In this document: in pieces, positions 18,590 to 27,312 of the stretch
Layout: each line of letters begins with the position of its first letter
How positions within the stretch are numbered: the first letter of the stretch is position 1
Assembly: GCA_003427395.1 (NCBI GenBank)
Contig: BFEA01000174.1
Span: 854,162 to 881,473 of the forward strand
Direction of reading: 5' to 3'
From: Chara braunii
Lineage: Eukaryota; Streptophyta; Charophyceae; Charales; Characeae
Length of the DNA stretch: 27,312 nt
Notes under the pieces: generated by a model
The model's input: the letters and a program-made list of their open reading frames with translations, nothing else
Database searches by the model: none
Told to the model about the DNA's origin: nothing
Program-made: the position numbers and the translations under genes

Positions 18590-19087
18590 ATGAGAACAAG
18601 AAAAACTTCAGCAGAGGAAATGAGACAGAGAAGACTGGAATTTGGCAGAGGCTCAGGTCCAAGCAGAGAAAGGGTCGAGTGCCTCCTAAGATCATTGAAC
18701 GCCTTAAGTGAGAAAGAAGTGTTCCCATACAAGATTGTCAAGTATGAGATGGTCGAGAGTGGATGGGAGCAGGAACGATTTTATATCCTGACATTCTACT
18801 TTACAGACTTGGACATATATGACGTAAGGGTCTATGTTCCTAAAGAGAGGAGTGTTGACGCTGTCTATGGGAGACGCTGGGGATTTGTAGAGGAAGTTCT
18901 ACTAAAAGAAAAACAAAGACTTGAGAGAGAAAATAAGTGTTTTATTGGATCTACTCGGTTTATTGTCTTTGAGGGATTCCCAGCTCCTCCTTTACCTGAT
19001 ATTTTGTCAAGAAACAACTGGTCTGCTGAGAAGAGACCAAAGATGCAAATGAGCCGATCATACGTACCTTCAAAAGTGAAACCCTAG
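18590..19087 (+). CDS. ORF C, member of the A/B/C family, unknown function
   Basis: 165 codons from an ATG to a TAG at 19085-19087, 11 nt after ORF B. The N-terminus is basic (RTKTSAEEMRQRR-like, with many Arg and Lys). The family core follows: EKEVFPYKIVKYE, then YILTFYFTDLDIYDVRVYV, then a Glu/Lys-rich helix-like segment (EEVLLKEKQRLERENK) and the proline motif FPAPPLP. C is the most divergent of the three. A basic tail (SRSYVPSKVKP) ends at TAG. The same frame stays open beyond it to about 19199, and a downstream copy of this segment has TGG in place of the TAG, so C may be a shortened version of a protein about 37 residues longer. Confidence 0.55.
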   Translation: MRTRKTSAEEMRQRRLEFGRGSGPSRERVECLLRSLNALSEKEVFPYKIVKYEMVESGWEQERFYILTFYFTDLDIYDVRVYVPKERSVDAVYGRRWGFVEEVLLKEKQRLERENKCFIGSTRFIVFEGFPAPPLPDILSRNNWSAEKRPKMQMSRSYVPSKVKP

Positions 19088-19115
19088 ATTAGGTTGGGAA
19101 GTGGATATAGGAAGC
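19036..19115. repeat. 80-bp direct repeat, copy 1 (spans the end of ORF C)
   Basis: Matches 19188-19267 at 78 of 80 positions by my reading. It contains the last 16 codons of ORF C, the TAG and 28 nt more. The 72-bp segment between the copies lacks similarity to them. Confidence 0.95.
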
Positions 19116-19187
19116 TCAATAAGGGGGATTCTGATAAACTGCTTAATTCCCTTAATTCTATAATAACAAGGAGAGCGGTGATTCCTC

Positions 19188-19267
19188 ACCAAAGATGCAA
19201 ATGAGTCGATCATACGTACCTTCAAAAGTGAAACCCTGGATTAGGTTGGGAAGTGGATATAGGAAGC
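19188..19267. repeat. 80-bp direct repeat, copy 2
   Basis: Second copy of 19036-19115. One of the two differences converts the TAG of ORF C into TGG, so the equivalent frame reads on as PWIRLGSGYRK and Q before a TAA just past the repeat. It is followed at once by an A-rich run. Confidence 0.95.
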
Positions 19268-19617
19268 AGTAAAAAAAAAACAATTTGGAAAAAAAAATTA
19301 ATTAACTCTTTTGAATTATATATATTTTTTGAAAAAGAAGTAACTAACTCTAAAGCTAGGCTACCAGAGTGGCCATGGGTCACTTGCCCGACCGGGCCAA
19401 AAAAAAATAAAAAAATAAAAAAATAAAAATTATTCTTAACTTTATTTTTTATTTTAAATTTGGTAAGGAATTTCGATGTGACCCTGAGGCGAAAGTTCAA
19501 TTTATTTGCCTGCATAACATAGTTTTTTTTCAGATTTTTTTGATGTTTTTTTTTTTTTTTTTACTAGGACCTTCCCTGCTCCTTGCACGGTTGGGCCGTC
19601 CAGGAAAATAGGGTGTG
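19268..19617. other. A/T-rich low-complexity stretch
   Basis: Long A runs at 19271-19301, an A7T-type microsatellite at about 19400-19428 and T runs at 19522-19562. No gene is seen. The last bases before the LTR-like repeat, AGGAAAATAGGGTGTG, are purine-rich and could be a polypurine tract if copy 2 were a 3' LTR, but the primer site after copy 2 argues it is a 5' LTR. Confidence 0.6.
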
Positions 19618-20647
19618 TGAGGAATGAGCCCTCAAGAAGGGGCCTTGCCATGATATACATATTATGGGCTAAGGCCCCAGCAAGCCTCGTGCCCGCCCTA
19701 AGTGAAGGCGGGCCAGCAAATCAACAAGAGCCCTTTGTGCAAACATTTCACGAAGTGGTGTCCATACAGTTGCAGCACGCCAGTTGGTTGGAGTGCACCG
19801 AGTCTCGAATCTCTGCAAATGTGGACAACCCAAGGCCTCTGAGTTAGTTAGGCCCACGTGAGGCCGACAATGCATGCTGGGTATAGAGGCCGAAAATGCC
19901 AAAGGGAAATCGGCCCACTATCTGAATCTGGCCGCAGGCCTTGACGAAAGAGGCGCAACTGCATCACCCGGGCCCCAACTGCATCGGGGCTGGGTTCAGG
20001 CACCGGGGCCCAGTCGCAGGCTGAAGGGAGGCCGCCCACCCGCAACACTGGCATATAGGCAAGCAGGGCGAGTGGGCAAGGATCTTGGCCATTGCGAGCA
20101 CTGCCGGCATGCTGCGCGAACGCGAGCTGCTGTGCTGCGCTAAGGCTGAGGGAGCAGGCTAGCGCTAAAGCGGTAGAACGTTGCCTGTGCGCGCAGGGCG
20201 CTGGCGGCCATAGCTGGGCTGCCTGAGGGCGCAGGGGAGGTGAGGGTGAAGGTGGTTCTTCAGAGGTGAAGGGCGCTGTGTGGGATAACAAGGGAGAGTG
20301 TGGGTGAAGGAGGAGACGTACCTGGTGGAGGTGGAGGTCGGCATTGGTGTTGACATCATCACTCGCTGGTCGTCAAGTTGTCTGGTTGCTTCATAGCTGT
20401 AGTTGTAGAGATAGGCTGTAGAGTAGGTAGGGCGCCTGGCGCCATTCAAGAGAGAGAGCTACATTGAGTTATGTTGTTGGTGTTGCCCTGTTGGGCTTGG
20501 ACATTGACTCACGATTCTTCTGTATCATTCTCAAATGTATGGTTACTCGGTTCCGTTGTGATATCTACTATTTCTTTGACTACTTGGACTTCAGTGTGAT
20601 TTTGCAATCTGGATTTTTGTGCTTCGTCCATATTCATGTTCCTTGCA
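19618..20647 (+). mobile_element. LTR-like repeat, copy 2: probable 5' LTR of the chromovirus
   Basis: Starts TGAGGAATGAGCCCTCAAG and ends CCTTGCA, followed 3 nt later by a tRNA-Met-type primer site. Near its left end are two hairpins: GGGGCCTT paired with AAGGCCCC, and GCCCGCC paired with GGCGGGC. The first is preserved almost fully in copy 1, the second is damaged there. The position upstream of the gag-pol remnant and the same orientation support a 5' LTR. The 3' LTR would lie beyond the window. Confidence 0.6.
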
Positions 20648-20650
20648 ATT

Positions 20651-20662
20651 TGGTATCGCAGC
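20651..20662 (+). other. Primer-binding site, tRNA-Met type
   Basis: TGGTATCGCAGC matches 10 of 12 positions of the common plant element site TGGTATCAGAGC, complementary to the 3' end of methionine tRNA. It lies 3 nt after the CA that ends the LTR-like repeat. Confidence 0.55.
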
Positions 20663-21939
20663 TGGTTTGATTCGCCACTTACCTTGGTGCGCTGGCGTTA
20701 TACAGACTTGGTGCGTTGACGATGCTTCTTCGCAGTTGGTTCTTGTGACGTCAGGCCATATTTAGGCGCACAGCCTGGGTAGAGAGCTGTGCGCCGGAAA
20801 GCTAAGACAACATTGATTGTCGTGGGGACAGGCGGAATGTATGATTGGTGATGAGAGCATGCTGATGCGGCATTCGGTTAAGGTGGCACTGCATTGCGTT
20901 GTGGGTGGTACCGAGGCCAAGACCGGTCATCAAATGCACACTCAGCTCAATTGGTGAGAAATATGTGGTTGGGGGCAGCTATCTCCAGGTATGTTGTTCC
21001 CTTACCTTATCTACTCTCTCAATCTCTTCTTATCGTGAGGAAGTGACTCCAACTTGAGAGTCCTCTCTTTTGGTGAGGTGTCGTGAGCGCGCTACCTTGA
21101 GAGACGACAATCTTCCCGGAAGCATCTGGAAGGAGAAAGGGCGGTGCCTCTGAAGGGCCCTGGTCGAAGCACTGGGTCACGGTCACCATGCCAACCCAAT
21201 GGGAGTAGGTCACGCATGCGATGGCTGCTGTCCATTTTGGCACTTGCTGCGCTGAATAGAAGTCCTGTCGGGTGTGCCAGCCTTTTATGAGACGCTTACC
21301 AGACCGTCTATAAACATTTCTNGTTGGGGACTNGGTTGATTCTGGNTGTGATNGTCGTCCTGACTGCGACGTTAAATAATTCCTGAAGAGATGGGGGCGC
21401 TCTTAATAATCCTCCTGATCAGCCAGATCAACCGGGTGTAAGGCTCGTTCCGTACGAGGGTAAATAAGAGTGGACTGGTTGGCTTGCTCGACAACGACTT
21501 GGGCAGAGGGGTGGGCCGACAAACACACGAAAGACACCACTGCTCAATGATGTTGTTCGGTATGTTGGATTGAGGGGAAGGGTAGATTCTAATTGGTGCT
21601 CAATTGGATACACAACCATACCCACTCATCATACATCTGCAACATGGGCTTTGTTTATTTTGATTAGTTGACAACTGCTAATACCTCACAGGCAGCTTAG
21701 ATTAGGACTGTTGTACACTACCATAGCCAGTTCTATCTAATGCTGCTGTAAGAAAACTAATCAAAGTACACCTAGACTATGTTGACAATCTGTTGTGAAT
21801 GTTGTAAGCTGCCATTTGATCGGTAAAGTAGGGGACCTCCCGGACACAACTATTTTTAGAAAATTAAGTGTCGATCAGACACATGCTGGGATAGGACTCC
21901 AACAGGGGGGTTGTAGTGCAGATACTGTCTGCCTAACTG
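20663..21939 (+). other. Leader region of the chromovirus, no ORF recognised
   Basis: Non-coding stretch between the primer site and gag. It contains a perfect 10-bp hairpin, GGCGCACAGC (20765-20774) with GCTGTGCGCC (20786-20795) and an 11-nt loop. Four single undetermined bases lie at 21322, 21333, 21346 and 21353. No start codon with a long frame is seen before 21940. Confidence 0.5.
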
Positions 21940-23795
21940 ATGAGTGGATCATACACCGATGAGGGTAGAGTTGACAATGTGAGATTTACACATTCGGGAA
22001 CACTTAGGGTTCCGCACGTGTACCAGGCCTTACAACCGGAAGACGAACGACGGATTCGTGCCGAACGCAGAGCCCGTGCGCTAGCAGGAGGGATAACAGC
22101 AGCAAACGCAGCAGCTAGAGAGCAGGCAGCCGCAGCCAGAGCAGTAGCAATGGCTAACGACACAATCTCTGTTGCGTCATCTTCTGCCTCTCGTCTGCGT
22201 CCTCGTCAGGGACAAATGCGACCCTGTTGGGAATGCCTCAGGGTACTTCCGGGGCAGTAAGTTCTAGTCAGTCCACAAGTCAAATGGCGGGCTCGCAGTT
22301 TAGCCCGTTGACCCCACGCGGCAGGGAGCTCTTAGAGCTCCAACAGGTCGAGAGGATCCGCCTGAAGTTAGAAAGGGAACTGAAGCTAGCAACCGACAGA
22401 GAGAACGAGATCAAACGAAGAGCAGCCAGACTTGAAACGTTAGAGGCAAACAAGGCTGAGTTAGAGGGTTTGGATGAGTCAGTTCTGTCTGACCAAATGA
22501 AAGTCTTGAAGAACAATATGCTGTTGTTGCATGCGCACGTGGACAGCCGATTGAACTTCATGCAGAACACCCTGGACCAGATCCTGGACATTTTGCAAAG
22601 GCCAAGATTTCGGCCACCAGCACAGTCGCCATTGCCGTTAACGGCGATGTCTGGCCCCTTTCCAGTTCAAGCTGGCACCCAACCAAGTGGCACGTCTGCA
22701 GCAGCTGCACAGACTGTTGCTTCTTCTTCTTCGGGTCCAGCGGTGGGTGCTACACCACCGCAACAACCTGTCCCTCAACAGGGACAGCCGCAAGGTCATT
22801 GGTACCCTAAGACCCCAATGAAACCGCCTCTTGCCTTCTCAGGCGAGAGGAAGGACGAAGAACTCAACACTTGGTTGAGAACAATTCCGGTTTGGGTAAA
22901 GGCGAAGAGGACCTTGCCAGAGGACGAAGTGGTTACTGCTGCATCTTACCTCGAGGGTAAGGCAGCCAAATGGCTAGATGGTATAGTTGCAAAGGCCGGG
23001 TATGGATGACGTATGGCGGACTGGGCTAAGTCCATTACGTTAGACTAGTTCTTTGAGATGGTAGAAGCTCGCTGGCACAATCCTCAGCAGGCACAAATAG
23101 CCACTAACGCGATAAACAGACTAAGTCAAAGAAAGTTTAAGTCAGTCAGAGAGCTTACGACTACCATAGAGAGCCTCATCGTCGTTCCAGGCATCAACTA
23201 CAGTGACCAGTTCCTGTTAACTACGTTTGTTAGATGTCTTCCAGAGAACCTCAGGAACTTGCTGGCCAACGAGGCTCGCCTCGAGTACCATTCGTTTGAG
23301 ACATTGTCTAGAAAAGCCTTAGACTTGGAGGCTACACTAGGAAATGCTCAACCCTCTCAAAGTGATGCGAGGAAGAAGAAGAGTCCGCAGGAATGGAAGA
23401 AGAAGGGGGCGAAGTTGATGATGGTTGAGTCCGATGGGACTCAAACAGAGATTGATGAGCTCACAAACCTGCTGGACGTTTCAGAGTATGACGGCGAGGA
23501 TACTGCTGAGAGTAGCACCCTCGCCGCAGTAGTTAAGGCTAAGGCAGGTGGCCGAGTGAAGGGCCAACCAAAGAGTCAAGGGAAGGCCGCCTCCAATCAG
23601 ACGAAAGTGGCAGATTGGGTCAAGGCAGGTCTTGATCAAGACTTGTGGCGGGACCGCCGAGTGCGTGGCGCTTGTATAAATTGTGGTGAATACAGACACA
23701 CCCAGTACAAGTGCCAAAACGCAAAGGTCACGCAGAAGATACCTCCTAAGATGGGGGCATCTTCTTCCCAGGCTTCTATCTCGGGAAACATGTGA
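21940..23795 (+). pseudogene. Chromovirus gag pseudogene
   Basis: Starts at the ATG at 21940 (MSGSYTDEGR). An Ala/Arg-rich N-terminal region (RRARALAGGITAANAAAREQ) runs to about 22220, where a one-base deletion shifts the frame. Next come a coiled-coil segment (LELQQVERIRLKLERELK), a Pro/Gln/Ser-rich linker, and the retrotransposon gag domain: LAFSGERKDEELNTWLRT, then YLEGKAAKWLDG, then VEARWHNPQQAQ and FVRCLPENLRNLLANEARLE. The CCHC knuckle CINCGEYRHTQYKC is at 23673-23714. Two in-frame stops interrupt the gag domain, TGA at 23007-23009 and TAG at 23046-23048. The frame ends at TGA 23793-23795, where pol continues in another frame. Gag would form the particle and package RNA; this copy cannot make the full protein. 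Confidence 0.9.
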
Positions 23796-25510
23796 GGCCG
23801 GTGGAAGTTTAAGCTGCTTCTACTCAAGTTGAAGTGGGTCTGATACCCTCCCCACTTCATGAGCAGGCCAAAGCTAATGACTCTTTAGTCACCCCGCAGA
23901 CACATTTAGACCAAACTATGTTATGTACGTTAGATGTGTCTGAAGCCTTAGAAGATTTGGAAAGCGAGTGGTCAAACAAGGACCCTCGCGAACCTTGGGT
24001 GGCGCTAAGGAAAGGTCCTAAAGGGGAACATTTCGTGGTGGAAGTCGATGTAGGAGGCCGCAAATGTGGTGCCTTCATAGACATAGGCTCCACGCGGAAT
24101 TACATAAGTCGCGACTGTTTGGAAAGGTTGCACCTACTGGACCGGGTACGGCACCTTAGTAGACCTGTAGCATCTGCTTTGGCCAACAAGGAGCGCATGA
24201 TAGTCACAGACTATATCAAGGACATAGTTTGTACCTTCTCCTATGGAGGAGGAGAACTTAATCATAAGATTTCGTTCTTGGTTAGCGACGACTTACCATT
24301 CGACATGTTGTTAGGCATGTACTACCTTGAGGTTGCTAAGCCCCAGTTCGACTGGGATAAGAAGGTGCTAAAGCATAAGTTGCCTGATGGCAGGACAGTC
24401 AGATTGACTAAGTTCAAAGCCAGTAGCATAATTGATACCTTTGGCTGCTTGTGCGCATCAGCGTTCTATAACTATTACAAACAGAACCAAGAGGAAGGTA
24501 TGTACCTAGTGTATGTCTCTGAGAAAGGGGACGCCGTTAAAACACCCCCAGAGATAGAACGCGTCGTTGCTAAGTTCCCTGATCTATTCGAAGAGCCTAC
24601 ATGGGTCGTAGAAAGGGAAGTTGTCCACGCTATAGAAATCATCCCAGGGAGTAAAACCCCAAAGGGGAGGATCTATAGGATGGCTCCCGCCGAGTTAGAT
24701 GAACTCCGGCGACAACTGAGAGAGTTGACAAAGAAGGGATGGATTCGGCCTAGTACTTCCCCTTACGGATCGCCAGTACTATTTGTACCAAAGAAGGGGG
24801 GTACATTAAGGATGTGCATTGATTATAGAGGCCTCAATTCCATCACCGTGAAGAACGCAGAGCCTCTACCTCGCATAGACGACCTATTGGATAGGGTGCA
24901 GGGATGGAAGTACTATAGTAAGATAGACTTGAAATCCGGCTATCATCAGATCGCTATAAGACCTGAGGACCAACACAAGACAACTTTTCAGACTCGATAT
25001 GGTCTGTATGAGTTTGCGGGGATGCCCTTTGGTCTTTGCAATGCACCGGGAACATTCCAGCACACTATGAATCGGATCTTTCATGACCATTTAGATAAGT
25101 TTGTCGTGGCTTACCTTGACGACATTCTGATCTTTAGTAAGTCTGTCGAGGAGCATGCACAGCACGTTGAGACTGTACTTTCACTCCTGCGACAACACAA
25201 GTATAAGGTCAACCTAGAGAAGTGTGAGTTTGGTCGCACTAAGATATTATACTTGGGTCACAAAGTATCCGCAGAAGGGATTAGGCCGGAAGATGCGAAG
25301 GTAGCTAGTATTCGAGACTGGCCACGACCTCAGACTGTCACTGAGGTCAGATCTTTCTTAGGAATGTGCGGCTACTATAGGAACTTCGCAAAGAACTATT
25401 CTACAGTCGCCTCTCCTTTGACAGATCTAACTCGACTTGACACGCCGTGGGACTGGAGTGATGAGTGCGAGGGTGCTTTCAAGCGATTGAAGCATGCACT
25501 TATGAATCAT
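23795..25510 (+). pseudogene. Chromovirus pol: protease and reverse transcriptase
   Basis: The frame runs from 23795 with an early TAA at 23810-23812, then stays open to about 25510. The protease segment reads FVVEVDVGGRKCGAFIDIGS. The catalytic D-S/T-G is D-I-G here (24080-24088), so the middle residue is lost. A linker follows (PPEIERVVAKFPDLFEEP). The reverse transcriptase includes IRPSTSPYGSPVLFVPKK, LRMCIDYRGLNSITVKN, YYSKIDLKSGYHQI, FAGMPFGLCNAPGTFQ and the catalytic VVAYLDDILIFS (YLDD at 25112-25123), all intact. The connection domain starts with RSFLGMCGYYRNFAKNYSTV. It copies element RNA into DNA in the cytoplasmic particle. The frame is lost near 25508 by a small indel. Confidence 0.95.
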
Positions 25511-25905
25511 AGTTCCCGATCCTCAGAAGTTGTTCATAGTGACCACTGACGCAAGCCAATACTGCATTGGCGCAGTGCTGGCTCAGTAGGATGGGAAGAA
25601 GTTGAGACCGATTGAGTACATGAGCAAGAAAATGCCATCAAAGAAATTGGCAAAGTCCACCTACGAAAGGGAACTCTATGCTCTCTACAAGGCACTTGTC
25701 CATTGGAGACAGTTTCTATTGGGACGGTTCTTCTACTTAAGAACTGACCATCAGACGCTCAAATGGATGAAGACTCAATTGGCTCTTTCTGATGCCGAGC
25801 GATGGATTGAGGTCATTGATCAATATGACTTCAAGCTTGAGTATCTGAAGGGAGAGTACAACAAGGTTGCTGATGCGCTATCTCGCAGACCAGACTACCT
25901 CGGGC
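25511..25905 (+). pseudogene. Chromovirus RNase H domain
   Basis: After the indel near 25508-25515 the protein resumes in another frame with KLFIVTTDASQYCIGAVLAQ. A TAG at 25587-25589 follows, then PIEYMSKKMPSKKLAKSTYE, ELYALYKALVHWRQFLLG and YLRTDHQTLKWM. The catalytic acidic residues are visible: Asp in TTDAS (25548-25550), Glu in YEREL and Asp in RTDHQ (25746-25748). The closing LEYLKGEYNKVADALSRRP is typical of this family. RNase H removes the RNA strand during reverse transcription. The TAG fits a CAG to TAG change. Confidence 0.92.
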
Positions 25906-26838
25906 CGCTAGTTTTCGAGTTTGGAGTATCCCTGGAAGTGACTCAATCGTTGGTGGGAGCCTATCAGGAAAACCCTGTCATGATGGACATCATGCGCAAA
26001 CTTCAGGCAAAAGACAAGGCCATAGAAAGTGAGTTTGTGATGGTGGATGGGTTACTTTTTCTTGATAAGGCCGGTTGTAAAAGGTTAGTAGTTCCATCTA
26101 GTGAACGTTTGCTTATTTTATTTCTAGGAGAATGTCATGACGCAACCGGGCAGTTTGGCTACAAGAAGACGAGTGCTAATCTAGTACAGCGATTTTGGTG
26201 GCCTTGAATGCGAGATGACGCAAAGAAGTACGTAGAGACCTGTCAGGTCTGTCAGTGGGACAAGCCGCGAACTCAAGCACTGCTTGGGTTGTTGAGGCCC
26301 CTACCTATCCCCGCTGGTCCAGGAGAGAGCATTTCCATGGACTTCATGGATACCCTAGTGACCAGTAAGAGTGGTAAGAGGCATATCTTCGTCATCATCG
26401 ATTAATTCACCAAGTACGCTAGACTAGTCGCCATGCCAGAGACCGCAAGGACGGACCACGTCATCAAGTTGTTCATGGACAACTGGGTGCGTGACTTTGG
26501 TTTACCAAAGTCAATCGTTAGTGACAGAGATGTTCGTTTCACAAGTGAGTTGTGAAAGAAGACTGCTGAGCAGATGGACAGTCAACTTCAGATGACTTCA
26601 GGGAATCATCCCGAAGCCAATGGACAGGCCGAGCAGATGAACAGAGTTGTGCAGCACCTGCTGAGGCATTACATCGAGCCCAGCCAGGATGACTGGGATG
26701 AGAAGTTGCCTCTCATCATCAGCCTATATAACAACGCTGTACACAGCAGTACGGACGTTAGTCCTAACCAGTTGCACTTGGGATGGAAGCCTAGATCTGC
26801 TCTAGACTTCCTCCTACCTGAAACCGATCCGCTGCAAC
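25906..26838 (+). pseudogene. Chromovirus integrase, zinc-binding and catalytic domains
   Basis: The zinc domain carries His in ECHDATGQFG (26136-26138), but the usual second His is Gln (26151-26153). The Cys pair is TCQVCQWDKP (26241 and 26250). The catalytic core has Asp in SMDFMDTL (26340-26342), Asp in IVSDRDVRF (26523-26525) and Glu in GQAEQMNRV (26631-26633). The last two are 35 residues apart, the D,D35E arrangement. Stops interrupt it: TGA at 26205-26207, TAA at 26403-26405 and TGA at 26553-26555 (a TGG to TGA change would explain the last). The integrase would insert the DNA copy into chromatin. The frame changes again near 26836. Confidence 0.93.
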
Positions 26839-27312
26839 TCCAGGCACACTTGAGTATGGTGTGCAGTATGAGAAGTTGCTGCAGCAAGCTGTCGAGCACA
26901 TCAAGAAGGCTCAACAAGCAATGATTGCTTCTGAGAACAAGCATCGACGACAGTCCTCATTTTAGGTAGGGGAACGTGTCTGGGTCAAGGCTAGTGAGCT
27001 AGGTCAGGAATTCGGTATCTCTAGAAAACTAATGCCTCAGTACTTTGGTCCTTGGGAAGTCCTGGATGTAGTGGGGGATGAGATTGATGGTCCTACCTAT
27101 GTTATCCGTATCCCTGGACACCTACGCACTCACCCAGTCTTTCATGCCTCAAAGCTTGCACCTTTCGCTGAGACTGATCAATTCCCTTCAAGGAGATCGA
27201 TGCTGCCCCCAACCATGGATGGCCAAGTGGACATCGACGACATCGTGGATCACAGGGACATGCCTGTTCCAAAGCCGCTGGGTCGAGGAAGACCTCCTAA
27301 ACCAAAGAGAGA
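26839..27312 (+). pseudogene. Integrase C-terminus and start of chromodomain, cut by the window edge
   Basis: The frame continues with LEYGVQYEKLLQQAVEHIKK, a TAG at 26963-26965, then VGERVWVKASEL, PQYFGPWEVLDVVGDEIDGP, YVIRIPGHLRTHPVFHASKL (the integrase GPY/F region) and DQFPSRRSM. A chromodomain-like start, VDIDDIVDHR (27227-27256), follows, and then a proline- and arginine-rich insert ending in GRGRPPKPKR (27281-27310), which resembles an AT-hook. The window ends before the hydrophobic core of the chromodomain. Such tails direct integration to particular chromatin. Confidence 0.85.

Larger units (their letters stand above)
19618..27312 (+). mobile_element. Decayed Ty3/gypsy chromovirus, right end outside the window
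   Basis: Order on the plus strand is LTR-like repeat, tRNA-Met-type primer site, 1.3-kb leader, gag with CCHC knuckle, protease, reverse transcriptase, RNase H, integrase, start of chromodomain. Integrase downstream of RNase H places it in Ty3/gypsy, and the chromodomain places it among the chromoviruses. At least four frameshifts and eight in-frame stops make it inactive. The gag-pol part is secure; assignment of the LTR to it is an inference. Confidence 0.75.

Noticed and set aside
22280-22591. Minus-strand frame opposite gag
   Set aside because: Antisense shadow of the gag coiled-coil segment, without its own motif.

Overview
The window looks like repeat-rich nuclear DNA of a green plant or streptophyte alga. 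My best guess is the charophyte Chara braunii, because both retrotransposon gag regions (minus strand 6.8-7.8 kb; plus strand 21.9-23.8 kb) read like the gypsy-type gag proteins I remember from that genome. This is recall, not a search. I see no intact host gene, rRNA gene, convincing tRNA gene or CRISPR array. Four isolated Ns and long homopolymers point to draft assembly.

Layout. Bases 1-2040 are two adjoining satellite arrays with 92-bp and 91-bp periods; the second shows higher-order ordering of monomer variants. Bases 2059-2295 are a purine (GAA/GAG) tract. Bases 2296-5985 are pyrimidine-rich and non-coding, with an old segmental duplication (about 3.44-4.00 and 4.74-5.28 kb) that carries a pair of hairpins, a recurring short stem-loop and a 26-bp tandem repeat. 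Bases 5985-8190 hold a broken minus-strand Ty3/gypsy element (LTR end, primer-binding site, gag, start of protease). Bases 8190-14,950 are mostly unassigned, with small tandem repeats, a nested inverted repeat at 10.34-10.44 kb and long C tracts at 13.1-13.4 kb.

Bases 14,950-19,270 are the most novel part. Three short ORFs (A 15,569-15,967; B 18,187-18,579; C 18,590-19,087) belong to one family that I do not recognise. B and C lie in tandem just downstream of an LTR end with a tRNA-Asp-type primer-binding site (17,846). An unrelated unrecognised ORF (D) precedes A.

A 1.03-1.12 kb LTR-like repeat occurs at 15,965-17,079 and 19,618-20,647. The second copy is followed by a tRNA-Met-type primer-binding site, a 1.3-kb leader, and then a decayed Ty3/gypsy chromovirus: gag, protease, reverse transcriptase, RNase H, integrase and the start of a chromodomain, cut by the window edge at 27,312. 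Every catalytic module can be recognised, but frameshifts and at least eight in-frame stops make this copy non-autonomous.
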